Shown one piece after another: positions 17,830 to 26,137 of a DNA stretch of 64,000 nucleotides. Numbering within the stretch: position 1 is the first letter of the stretch; every line of letters begins with the position of its first letter. The notes beneath the pieces were generated by a model, which did no database searches, was not told the origin of the DNA, and saw only the letters and a list, made by a program, of their open reading frames with translations. Made by a program: the position numbers and the translations under genes. The DNA is from DASQZJ01 sp035638775 (GTDB lineage Bacteria; Pseudomonadota; Gammaproteobacteria; UBA5335; SLRW01), in the NCBI GenBank assembly GCA_035638775.1, contig DASQZJ010000029.1:62001-126000 (forward strand), given 5' to 3'.

Positions 17830-18188
17830 GCATGTTCCGGGAAGAAAGGCGATTTAAAAAAATTTCCGCTTTCAATACACTACGCACTCGGATGCGGATC
17901 CCGCCGTGGCGGCCGCCGCCCGGTGCCCGGACGCGTCGCCGGTCCGCGTCACAGCTGCAGATTCCAGGCCTGAGCATACTGGACGATGGGTATGCGCGCA
18001 CGGCCCCGCGGGGCCGTTCCGCACTTTGCCAGCCCGGGATGCAGGCGGCAATACGCCGCCGCCCCGGCGGGAAGCGAAGCGGTGATCCCGTCGCCTCCCG
18101 GGCCCGCCGCGGGCGAGAAGCAACAGGAGCGAAGCCCTATCCACCGCCGGCCCCGCCCGTGCGCCGGCGTCGAACCAGGAGTGATTCG
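17830..18188. other. Divergent lptF/pepA intergenic region
   Basis: This 359-bp region separates the divergent lptF and pepA genes and must carry both promoters. Near lptF there is an A/T-rich patch (17852-17865) in otherwise GC-rich sequence. No promoter pair of good quality could be assigned on either strand, and no open frame here looks coding. AGGAG at the right end is the pepA ribosome site. Confidence 0.5.
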
Positions 18189-19685
18189 ATGGACTACTCG
18201 GTCAAGAGCGGAAACCCCGAGAAACAGCGCGTCGCCTGCGTGGTTGCGGGCGTATTCGACCATCGCCGCCTGCGTGGGGCGGCGGCGGACATCGACCGCG
18301 TCAGCGGGGGCTACATCTCCGCCATTACGCGCCGCGGGGACATGGACGGCAAGGTGGGCCAGACGGTGCTGCTGCACAACGTCCCGAACACCCTCTGCGA
18401 CCGGGTGCTGCTGGTGGGCTGCGGCCGCGAGCGCCAGTTCGACGACAAGGCCTGTCGCCGGGTGAACGCCCAGGCTGCCAGAGTGCTGGCGGACTACGGC
18501 GCCCGCGACGCGGTCAGCTTTCTCACCGACCTGCACGTGCGTGGCCGCGACATCTCGTGGAAGGTCCGGACCGCCGTGGAGGTCACCGAGCACACCCTCT
18601 ATCGCTTCGAGGAGTTCCTCAGCGACAAGCAGGAACCGCGCCGACCCCTGCGCCGCATGACCTTCGCCACCCCCAGTCGGCGCGAGCTGCCGGCGGGCGA
18701 GCAGGCCATCGCGGTGGGCCGGGCCACGGCCGCCGGGGTCCGGCTGGCGCGCGACCTGGGCAATACCCCCGGCAATGTATGCACTCCCACGTACCTGGCC
18801 GAGCAGGCGTTCCGCATGGGGCGCGAGAAAGCCGGCCTGACGGTGCGCGTGCTGGAAGAGAAGGAGATGGCCGAGCTGGGAATGGGCGCCCTGCTCAGCG
18901 TGTCCCGCGGCAGCGCCGAGCCGGCCAAGCTGATCCTGATCGAGTACCAGGGCGGCGGTGCCGACGAGCGACCGTACGCCCTGGTCGGCAAGGGCGTGAC
19001 CTTCGATGCCGGCGGGATATCCCTCAAGCCGGCCGCGGCAATGGACGAGATGAAGTTCGACATGTGCGGGGCGGCCGCAGTGTTCGGCACCATCAGCGCG
19101 GTGGCCGACCTGGGCCTGCCGATCAACGTGGTCGGCGTGGTGCCCAGCTCGGAGAACCTCCCCGACGGCGCGGCCAACAAGCCCGGCGACATCGTCCGCA
19201 CGATGTCCGGACAGACGGTGGAGGTGCTGAACACGGACGCGGAGGGCCGCCTGCTGCTGTGCGATGCGCTGACCTACACCGAGCGCTACAAGCCCGCCGC
19301 CGTCATCGACATGGCCACGCTTACCGGGGCATGCATCATCGCGCTGGGGCACGAGGCCAGCGCCGTGTACGCCAACGACGGGTCGCTGGCGCGGGCGCTG
19401 GTCGCCGCCGGCGAGGCCAGCGGCGACCGCGGCTGGGAAATGCCACTGTGGGACGAGTACAAGGAGCAGCTCAAGAGCAACTTCGCCGACACCGCCAACG
19501 TCGGCGGCCGGCCGGCGGGCAGCATCACCGCGGCCTGCTTCCTGTCCCGCTTCACCGGCAACATGCGCTGGGCACACCTGGACATCGCCGGCACTGCCTG
19601 GAAGAGCGGCAAGGAGAAGGGTGCGACCGGCCGGCCGGTGCCGATGCTCATGGAATACCTGCTCGAGCGCGCACAGCGGCACTGA
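18189..19685 (+). CDS. pepA: Leucyl aminopeptidase PepA
   Basis: PepA is a cytosolic hexameric metallo-aminopeptidase of family M17, and in some gammaproteobacteria it also binds DNA. The 498-residue protein has an N-terminal macro-like domain (about 1-165) and a C-terminal catalytic domain with GVTFDAGGISLKP (metal and Lys residues) and the NTDAEGR signature. The ATG at 18189 has AGGAG 7 nt upstream. The frame continues upstream to 17832, but that part lacks a ribosome site and has no family similarity. holC follows directly. Confidence 0.96.
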   Translation: MDYSVKSGNPEKQRVACVVAGVFDHRRLRGAAADIDRVSGGYISAITRRGDMDGKVGQTVLLHNVPNTLCDRVLLVGCGRERQFDDKACRRVNAQAARVLADYGARDAVSFLTDLHVRGRDISWKVRTAVEVTEHTLYRFEEFLSDKQEPRRPLRRMTFATPSRRELPAGEQAIAVGRATAAGVRLARDLGNTPGNVCTPTYLAEQAFRMGREKAGLTVRVLEEKEMAELGMGALLSVSRGSAEPAKLILIEYQGGGADERPYALVGKGVTFDAGGISLKPAAAMDEMKFDMCGAAAVFGTISAVADLGLPINVVGVVPSSENLPDGAANKPGDIVRTMSGQTVEVLNTDAEGRLLLCDALTYTERYKPAAVIDMATLTGACIIALGHEASAVYANDGSLARALVAAGEASGDRGWEMPLWDEYKEQLKSNFADTANVGGRPAGSITAACFLSRFTGNMRWAHLDIAGTAWKSGKEKGATGRPVPMLMEYLLERAQRH

Positions 19686-20123
19686 ATGACGCGCATCAGC
19701 TTCTACCTGCTTGCCGACAGCGCGCCCGAGGCGCACCTCCGGGTAGCCTGCCGGCTGGCGGAGAAGGCCTACCTGCAGGGCCAGGGGGTCTACCTGCATG
19801 CCGGGGGGCCCGGCCAGGCGGAGCGCCTCGACGAGCAGCTCTGGAGCTTTCGCGACGGCGCCTTCATTCCGCACGCCCGGTCCGGCGAGGAGGACGGCGA
19901 GCCCGTGGTCATCGGGCACCAGGCGGACGCGCAACCGCGCCAGACCGGCGTCCTGATCAACCTGGATGACGCGGTGCCGGCGTTCTTCGGGCGTTTCGAC
20001 CGCCTGCTGGAGATCGTCCCCGCGGGAGAGGAAGCGCGCGGCAAGGCACGCGAACGCTTCCGGTTCTACCGCGATCGCGGCTACGATCTGGAGACGCACG
20101 AGCTGGCGCCGAGAGACCGATGA
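19686..20123 (+). CDS. holC: DNA polymerase III subunit chi
   Basis: HolC, with HolD, links the replicative clamp loader to single-strand binding protein. The 145-residue protein has the family layout, opening MTRISFYLLADS, with the central RLAEKAYLQGQGVYLHA and a distal VLINLDD...FFGRFDRLLEIV segment. It starts directly after the pepA stop, and its own stop overlaps the next gene as ATGA. The pepA-holC-valS order is conserved. Confidence 0.93.
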   Translation: MTRISFYLLADSAPEAHLRVACRLAEKAYLQGQGVYLHAGGPGQAERLDEQLWSFRDGAFIPHARSGEEDGEPVVIGHQADAQPRQTGVLINLDDAVPAFFGRFDRLLEIVPAGEEARGKARERFRFYRDRGYDLETHELAPRDR

Positions 20124-20494
20124 TCGACAAAGACGCGGACGACAACCAGCAGAGCATCGACTTCGACAGGGGGCAACAGGGCGGTGGGGACTCCGGCAGC
20201 GGATACCCCGGCGGGGAGATCCCGACGCTTGACCAGGTGGTCGAGCGCGACGCCGGGCAGCCACAGCCCGAGGCCCGCCCCGATCTGGAGCGGGCCCTGG
20301 ACGACCTGGAGGCGCTCACCGGACGCTTGCACGCGGAAGTGCTCTCGCAGATGCGCGCGCTGATGGAGCAGGCGCTCGACCGCGCGCTGGCGGGAATCCG
20401 GGACTCCCTGCTGGCCGAGCTCGACGACGAGCTGGCGCGCCGCGTTCCGGCGGCCGTGGACGAGGCCGTCCGGCGCGGAACCGGCGAGGACTGA
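20120..20494 (+). CDS. Small acidic protein of unknown function between holC and valS
   Basis: I do not recognise this 124-residue protein. The first 50 residues are acidic, Gly/Gln-rich and probably disordered. Residues about 54-118 are strongly amphipathic and predicted helical, with regular Leu spacing such as LERALDDLEALTGRLHAEVL, which suggests a coiled coil. There is no signal peptide and no membrane segment. The ATG overlaps the holC stop (ATGA), so it is probably translated with holC, and a role near clamp-loader function is an inference from position only. Confidence 0.75.
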   Translation: MIDKDADDNQQSIDFDRGQQGGGDSGSGYPGGEIPTLDQVVERDAGQPQPEARPDLERALDDLEALTGRLHAEVLSQMRALMEQALDRALAGIRDSLLAELDDELARRVPAAVDEAVRRGTGED

Positions 20495-20556
20495 CCCCCG
20501 CCGCGCCCGAAGCCGGTGCGCGGCCTCGCTGCCGCGCGGAGCACCCCGGGGCGCGC

Positions 20557-20565
20557 TGGTATAAT
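20557..20565 (+). promoter_or_regulatory. Extended -10 promoter before valS
   Basis: TGGTATAAT forms an extended -10 (TG at 20557-20558, TATAAT at 20560-20565). No good -35 is present 17 bp upstream, as expected for an extended -10 promoter. A start near 20572 would give a leader of about 60 nt. Confidence 0.6.
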
Positions 20566-20634
20566 GCCCGCTTTTCGCCTTGCCAGGCGCGGCGCGTTCG
20601 CGGCGCCGCGCGGCCGACAGCATCCGAATACGCA

Positions 20635-23436
20635 ATGGACAAGACCTACAATCCCCGCGCAATAGAACAACACTGGTACCGGATCTGGGACGAGCGCGGC
20701 TATTTCGCGCCCCGCCCCGCCCGCCCGGGCGCAGGCAGCTTCTGCATCATGATCCCGCCGCCCAACGTGACCGGCAGCCTGCACATGGGGCACGCGTTCC
20801 AGGACACCCTGATGGACACCCTGGTGCGCTACCACCGGATGCGCGGCGACGCGACCCTCTGGCAGGCGGGCAGCGATCACGCGGGGATCGCGACCCAGAT
20901 GGTCGTGGAACGCCAGCTCGCGGGCGAGGGCAGCGATCGCGTCTCGCTGGGTCGCGAGCGCTTCGTCGAGCGGGTCTGGCAGTGGAAGGCCGAGTCCGGC
21001 AACGCCATCAGCGGACAGCTGCGCCGACTCGGCGCCTCGCTCGACTGGTCCCGCGAGCGCTTCACCATGGACGAGGGGCTCTCGCGGGCCGTGCGCGAGG
21101 TATTCGTACGGCTGCACGAGGAGGGCCTGGTCTACCGCGGCAAGCGGCTGGTCAACTGGGATCCGGTCCTGAAGACCGCCATCTCGGACCTGGAGGTGGT
21201 CTCGGAGGAGGAGCGGGGCCACCTCTGGCACCTGCGCTACCCGCTGGCGGACGCCGACGGCGAGCCGAGCGGCGAGTACCTGGTGGTCGCCACCACCCGT
21301 CCCGAGACCATGCTGGGGGACACCGCCGTGGCGGTGCACCCGGAGGACGAGCGCTACCGTCACCTGATCGGGCGGCGCGTGTGCCTGCCGCTGACCGGGC
21401 GCCTGATCCCGGTCATCGGGGACGACTACGTCGACCCCGAGTTCGGCACCGGGTGCCTGAAGATCACCCCCGGGCACGACTTCAACGACTACGCGGTCGG
21501 CCAGCGGCATTCCCTGCCACTGATCAACGTGTTCACGCCCGACGCCCGCATCGGCGACCGGGCCCCGGAGCCCTACCGGGGGCTGGACCGTTTCGACGCG
21601 CGCGAGCGCATCGTAGAGGATCTGCGCGCGCAGGGGCTGCTGGAGGCGGTGACCGATCACACGCTGATGGTGCCGCGGGGCGACCGCACCGGCGAGATTC
21701 TCGAGCCCTACCTCACGGACCAGTGGTTCGTGCGCGTCAAGCCGCTGGCCGGGCCCGCCATCGAGGCGGTCGAGCGCGGCGACATCCGCTTCGTGCCCGG
21801 CAACTGGGCCCGAACCTACTTCGAATGGATGCGCAACATCGAGGACTGGTGCATCTCGCGCCAGATCTGGTGGGGACACCGGATTCCCGCCTGGTACGAT
21901 CCCGACGGCAACGTCCACGTGGGCCGCAGCGAGGCCGAGGCGCGCCGCCGCGGGGGGTTGACGGACGACGTGCCGCTGGAGCAGGACCACGACGTGCTGG
22001 ACACCTGGTTCTCGTCGGCGCTGTGGCCCTTCTCGACGCTGGGGTGGCCCGAAGACACCCAGGCGCTGCGCACCTTCTACCCCACTTCCGTGCTGGTGAC
22101 CGGCTTCGACATCATCTTCTTCTGGGTCGCGCGCATGATCATGATGGGACTGAAGTTCACCGGCGAGGTCCCGTTCCGCGACGTCTACATCCACGGCCTG
22201 GTGAGGGACTCGGACGGGCAGAAGATGTCGAAGTCCAAGGGCAACGTGCTCGACCCGATCGACCTCATCGACGGCATCGACCTCGAGTCGCTCGTGGCCA
22301 AGCGCACCCGCGGGTTGATGCAGCCGCAGATGGCGCGCTCCATCGAGAAAGCGACCCGCCGGCACTTCCCGCACGGGATTCCCGCCTTCGGCACCGATGC
22401 GCTGCGCTTCACCTTCGCCGCGCTGGCCTCCACCGGGCGAGACATCCGATTCGACCTGAACCGGGTCGAGGGCTACCGCAACTTCTGCAACAAGCTCTGG
22501 AACGCGGCCCGCTACGTGCTGATGAACACGGACGGCCAGGACCTCGGGGCGGATGCCGGCGAGCGCAGCCTGAGCCAGGCCGACCGCTGGATCCTGTCGC
22601 GCCTGTCGCGCACCATCGACGCGGTCCACGAGCACATCGCCGCCTACCGCTTCGACCTCATGGCGCACGCGCTGTACGAGTTCGTATGGGACGAGTACTG
22701 CGACTGGTACCTGGAGCTGTCCAAGGCGACACTGCACGACGACGGTGCCGACGCGCGTGCCCGGCGCGGCACGCGGCACACGCTGCTGCGGGTGCTGGAC
22801 GGCATCCTGCGCCTGCTGCACCCGCTGATGCCGTTCATCACCGAGGAAATCTGGCAGCGCGTGGCACCGCTGCTCGGCGCCGGCGGGGATGCGCCGGAGA
22901 CCATCTGCCTGCAGCCCTGCCCGGAACCCGGCGAGCTCGCGCGTGACGATGCCGCCGAGACGGAGATGCAGTGGGTGATGGAGTTCGTCCTGGGGCTGCG
23001 GCGCATCCGCGGGGAGATGGACATCGCACCGGGGCGGGCGCTGCCGGTGGTGCTCCAGGATGCGGACCCACGCTCACGCGAGCGCGTGGACTCCCACCGG
23101 GCCTATCTCGACAGCCTGGGACGGCTGGAGTCGATCCGCTTCCTGGATGCCGGCGAGACGCCGCCGCAGGCGGCCACCGCGCTGCTGGGGCGCATGAAGA
23201 TCCTGGTGCCGATGGCAGGCCTGATCGACACCAGTGCGGAGCTGGAGCGGCTGGACCGGCAGATGGCGAAGCTGGAGCAGAACCTGGGCCGGACGCGCCG
23301 CAAGCTGGCCAACGACTCCTTCGTGCAGAAGGCCCCCGCGGAAGTGGTCGACAAGGAACGGGCCCGACTGGATTCGCTGAGCCGCTCGCTGGACGAGCTG
23401 CGGGCCCAGCGTGAGCGGATCGCGGCGCTGGACTGA
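20635..23436 (+). CDS. valS: Valyl-tRNA synthetase
   Basis: ValS charges tRNA-Val and edits misactivated threonine. The 933-residue class I enzyme has the HMGH form of the HIGH motif at 50-53 within PPPNVTGSLHMGHA, a CP1 editing domain (about 190-330), KMSKS at 530-534 and a C-terminal tRNA-binding coiled coil (about 870-930). Its stop lies 11 bp from the convergent gene at 23448. Confidence 0.98.
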   Translation: MDKTYNPRAIEQHWYRIWDERGYFAPRPARPGAGSFCIMIPPPNVTGSLHMGHAFQDTLMDTLVRYHRMRGDATLWQAGSDHAGIATQMVVERQLAGEGSDRVSLGRERFVERVWQWKAESGNAISGQLRRLGASLDWSRERFTMDEGLSRAVREVFVRLHEEGLVYRGKRLVNWDPVLKTAISDLEVVSEEERGHLWHLRYPLADADGEPSGEYLVVATTRPETMLGDTAVAVHPEDERYRHLIGRRVCLPLTGRLIPVIGDDYVDPEFGTGCLKITPGHDFNDYAVGQRHSLPLINVFTPDARIGDRAPEPYRGLDRFDARERIVEDLRAQGLLEAVTDHTLMVPRGDRTGEILEPYLTDQWFVRVKPLAGPAIEAVERGDIRFVPGNWARTYFEWMRNIEDWCISRQIWWGHRIPAWYDPDGNVHVGRSEAEARRRGGLTDDVPLEQDHDVLDTWFSSALWPFSTLGWPEDTQALRTFYPTSVLVTGFDIIFFWVARMIMMGLKFTGEVPFRDVYIHGLVRDSDGQKMSKSKGNVLDPIDLIDGIDLESLVAKRTRGLMQPQMARSIEKATRRHFPHGIPAFGTDALRFTFAALASTGRDIRFDLNRVEGYRNFCNKLWNAARYVLMNTDGQDLGADAGERSLSQADRWILSRLSRTIDAVHEHIAAYRFDLMAHALYEFVWDEYCDWYLELSKATLHDDGADARARRGTRHTLLRVLDGILRLLHPLMPFITEEIWQRVAPLLGAGGDAPETICLQPCPEPGELARDDAAETEMQWVMEFVLGLRRIRGEMDIAPGRALPVVLQDADPRSRERVDSHRAYLDSLGRLESIRFLDAGETPPQAATALLGRMKILVPMAGLIDTSAELERLDRQMAKLEQNLGRTRRKLANDSFVQKAPAEVVDKERARLDSLSRSLDELRAQRERIAALD

Positions 23437-23447
23437 GCGCGGCGGAC

Positions 23448-23777
23448 TCAGCCGCCGCTCTCGAGCCGCTGCAGGTGCTTCCGGGTCAGCTCGTAGAGCC
23501 GGCGCGACGGCCCGATGTCCTCGTAGACGGGATCGCCCTCCTCGTCCTCGGCCACCACCCGGGTGCCCTCGACGTACGGGAGCGCGCTCTCGAGCTCATC
23601 CAGGGCCGACGAGATCAGGTCCGTAATAATCTGGGATTCGGTGCGCAGCGGATACATCTCGGCAAGCGCCGCGATCCGGGCCGCATCGTGTACCGGCAGA
23701 CGAACGCTGTACTCGCGCGCGGTAAGCTTCTCCGCGGCCTTGCCTTCCCACTCCTGCACCAGCTCCTTGATCGACAT
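23448..23777 (-). CDS. Conserved gammaproteobacterial protein of unknown function
   Basis: The 109-residue protein is predicted soluble and cytosolic. It opens MSIKELVQEWEGKAAEKLT and contains PVHDAARIAALAEMYPLRTESQIITDLI, a pattern recalling small ribbon-helix-helix or antitoxin-like DNA-binding segments. The C-terminal half is acidic (VVAEDEEGDPVYEDIGP). Similar Pseudomonas proteins carry names such as pilin assembly protein or type 1 pili tip component, but nothing in this sequence supports a pilus role. The ATG at 23775-23777 has AGGA 6 nt upstream. Confidence 0.8.
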   Translation of the reverse strand: MSIKELVQEWEGKAAEKLTAREYSVRLPVHDAARIAALAEMYPLRTESQIITDLISSALDELESALPYVEGTRVVAEDEEGDPVYEDIGPSRRLYELTRKHLQRLESGG

Positions 23778-23847
23778 CTGACATCCTCGACGAATGGGCG
23801 GGGCTCCTCTCGACCCCGCGAACAACCCTGGCCCCCGACCGGCCGAC

Positions 23848-24069
23848 TCAGCCCACACCGTTCAGGTGCAGGATCAGCTGCACCAGCCCCCACAGGCCCA
23901 GCACGAACAGAACCGTCGCCAGCAGCCCGATCACGATATAGTGAACCGGACGTCCGCGCGTGGTGTCACGGCGGTAGTTCTTCTCGCTCTGGACGCCAAA
24001 GAAGGCGGCGAGCACGCTCCAGACCACCTGCCAGAAGCCGGGAGCCTTGTCCCCGCGGCGCTCGTTCAT
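23848..24069 (-). CDS. DUF2970 small membrane protein
   Basis: The 73-residue protein has the DUF2970 pattern, with FWQVVWSVLAAFFGVQSEKNYRRD followed by one hydrophobic helix (YIVIGLLATVLFVLGLWGL). The function is unknown, and the family is widespread in beta- and gammaproteobacteria. I chose the ATG at 24067-24069 because AGGAGG sits 6 nt upstream. The ATG two codons earlier would abut the Shine-Dalgarno. It lies 70 bp downstream of the unknown gene's start on the same strand side. Confidence 0.85.
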   Translation of the reverse strand: MNERRGDKAPGFWQVVWSVLAAFFGVQSEKNYRRDTTRGRPVHYIVIGLLATVLFVLGLWGLVQLILHLNGVG

Positions 24070-24240
24070 CTGCATCCTCCTGCTCGGCGCCCGGATTCTA
24101 TCAGTCTTCCCCGAGGTATTGGTACTGACCCGGCAGAGGTTATGCAGCCGCCCGTGCCGCCATCGGCGGCGATCACCTGTGATACGATTGCCGCATCCGG
24201 CGCACCGCCCCGTGCGCGGCCGCATATCATTAAAGACCCG

Positions 24241-25155
24241 ATGCCCTCAGACATCCACGAAGCCATCGCCACGATCGGCACCGTCATTCTCGGCAAGGAC
24301 CGCGAGATCCGCCAGGCCATGGCCTGCCTGCTGGCGCGCGGGCACCTGCTGATCGAGGACATCCCGGGGGTGGGCAAGACCACCCTGGCACAGGCGATCG
24401 CGCACACGCTGGGCCTGGAGTTCCAGCGCATCCAGTTCACCAGTGACCTCCTGCCTGCCGACATCACGGGCACCTCCGTGTACGAACGCGATACCGGCCG
24501 CTTCCGTTTCCTGCCCGGACCCGTATTCGCCCAGCTGGTGCTGGCGGACGAGGTCAATCGCGCCACGCCCAAGAGCCAGAGCGCCCTGCTGGAGGCCATG
24601 GAAGAGCAGCAGGTCACCGGCGACGGCGAGACCCGTCCGCTGCCCCAGCCCTTCTTCGTGATCGCCACCCAGAATCCGACCTACCAGCTCGGCACCTTCC
24701 CGCTCCCGGAATCCCAGCTCGACCGCTTCCTGATGCGCCTGCGGCTGGGCTACCCGGACCCCCGGGCCGAGCGGGCCCTGCTGCAGGAACGCGACCGGCG
24801 TGCATTGATGCGTTCGCTGTCCCCGGCCCTTTCGCCCGAGGACCTGATCGCCCTGCAGGAGCGCGTGGAGCAGGTGCATGTATCCGATGCCCTGCTGGAC
24901 TACGTGCAGGCGCTGGTGCGGTACACGCGGGAGAACGCCGGCTACCGCACCGGGCTGTCGCCGCGGGCCGGGCTGGCGCTGCTGCGCAGCGCGCGGGCCT
25001 GGGCCCTGATCGACGAGCGCGGGGAGGTGCTCCCGGAAGACGTGCAGGCGGTGCTGGAACCGGTCGTGGCCCATCGCCTGCACGTCAGTGACGAGCAGGA
25101 ATACGGCGACGCCCGGGTGGTACAGCAACTGCTCGAGTCGGTCGCCATCCCCTGA
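24241..25155 (+). CDS. MoxR family AAA+ ATPase
   Basis: MoxR ATPases act as chaperones for maturation or assembly of partner proteins. The 304-residue protein has Walker A DIPGVGKTT (about 40-48), Walker B LVLADEVNRA, a sensor region ATQNPTYQLGTFPLPESQLDRF and the C-terminal lid domain. It is first of a three-gene operon with a DUF58 protein and a TgpA-type transglutaminase, 8 bp and 2 bp apart. No strong Shine-Dalgarno precedes the ATG at 24241. Confidence 0.93.
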   Translation: MPSDIHEAIATIGTVILGKDREIRQAMACLLARGHLLIEDIPGVGKTTLAQAIAHTLGLEFQRIQFTSDLLPADITGTSVYERDTGRFRFLPGPVFAQLVLADEVNRATPKSQSALLEAMEEQQVTGDGETRPLPQPFFVIATQNPTYQLGTFPLPESQLDRFLMRLRLGYPDPRAERALLQERDRRALMRSLSPALSPEDLIALQERVEQVHVSDALLDYVQALVRYTRENAGYRTGLSPRAGLALLRSARAWALIDERGEVLPEDVQAVLEPVVAHRLHVSDEQEYGDARVVQQLLESVAIP

Positions 25156-25163
25156 GCCCCGGC

Positions 25164-26135
25164 ATGCGCTCCCTCGCGGCACTGCGGCAACGCGGTCAGG
25201 AGTGGGCCGCGCGGCGCATCTCCCGGCGCCCCGGGCCCGTGCGGGTGGGAAGGCGCCACCTGTACATCCTGCCCAGCGGCTACGGGCTGGTCTACGCGCT
25301 GATGCTGTTCGTGATCCTGCTCGGGGCCATGAACTACAGCAACAGCATGTCCTTCGCGGTCTGCTTTCTCCTGGGCGGGCTCGCGCTGGTGGCGATGCAT
25401 CACACGCACCGCAACCTGCTGGGCCTGCGGGTCGCCTTCGACGGGGCAGCACCGGTGCTGGCCGGCCAGGATGCCGCCTTCCGGATGCACCTGGAGAACC
25501 CGGCGGGACTGCACCGCGTCGGCATCACGGTCGAATCGCCCGTCGGGTCCGCGGAGCCGTTGGACCTGGCCCCCGGTGGCTCGGCCGTCGCCACCGTCCG
25601 GGTGCACGCCACGCGACGCGGACGGCTGCAGGCGCCGCGGTTCGCGCTCAGCACGCGGCAGCCGCTGGGGCTGTTCCACGCCTGGAGCTGGATCGACATC
25701 GAGGGCGAATGCCTGGTCTATCCGGAGCCGGCCGTCGACGCGCCGCCCGTCCGCCGGGGCGGCGCCACGCGCGACGGTGAGGCCGGGGGCCGGCGGCGCG
25801 GGAGGGAGGATTTCGACGGGCTGCGCAAGTACCACCCCGGCGATTCCTTCCGGCACATCGCCTGGAAGGCGGTGGCGCGCCAGCAGGACGTGATGACCAA
25901 GGTCTTCCTGGACACCTCCGACCGGGCTCATCGTCTCGAGTGGGACAGCCTGCCGGAATTCGATCCCGAGCAGCGCCTGCGCATCCTGTGTCGCTGGATC
26001 CTGGACTGCGACACGGCGGGAGTCGACTACGGTCTCGAGCTTCCGGGCCGGGCCATCTCGGTGGGACGGGGTCCCGCCCAGCGGGAGCGCTGCCTCGCCG
26101 CCCTGGCGCTGTTCCCCGCGGCGGAGCCCGGCTGA
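25164..26135 (+). CDS. DUF58 domain membrane protein
   Basis: The 323-residue protein has two adjacent N-terminal membrane helices (about 35-75) and the DUF58 signature DFDGLRKYHPGDSFRHIAWKAVARQ (about 215-240). DUF58 proteins usually travel with MoxR ATPases and are thought to be their partners. That link is from family context and has not been shown here. The gene is placed between moxR and tgpA in one operon. Confidence 0.9.
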   Translation: MRSLAALRQRGQEWAARRISRRPGPVRVGRRHLYILPSGYGLVYALMLFVILLGAMNYSNSMSFAVCFLLGGLALVAMHHTHRNLLGLRVAFDGAAPVLAGQDAAFRMHLENPAGLHRVGITVESPVGSAEPLDLAPGGSAVATVRVHATRRGRLQAPRFALSTRQPLGLFHAWSWIDIEGECLVYPEPAVDAPPVRRGGATRDGEAGGRRRGREDFDGLRKYHPGDSFRHIAWKAVARQQDVMTKVFLDTSDRAHRLEWDSLPEFDPEQRLRILCRWILDCDTAGVDYGLELPGRAISVGRGPAQRERCLAALALFPAAEPG

Positions 26136-26137
26136 GC

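Noticed and set aside
17872..18144. 90-codon minus-strand frame between lptF and pepA
   Set aside because: It is Arg/Gly/Ala-rich with no ribosome site and no hydrophobic or domain pattern, and is best seen as chance open frame in a promoter region.
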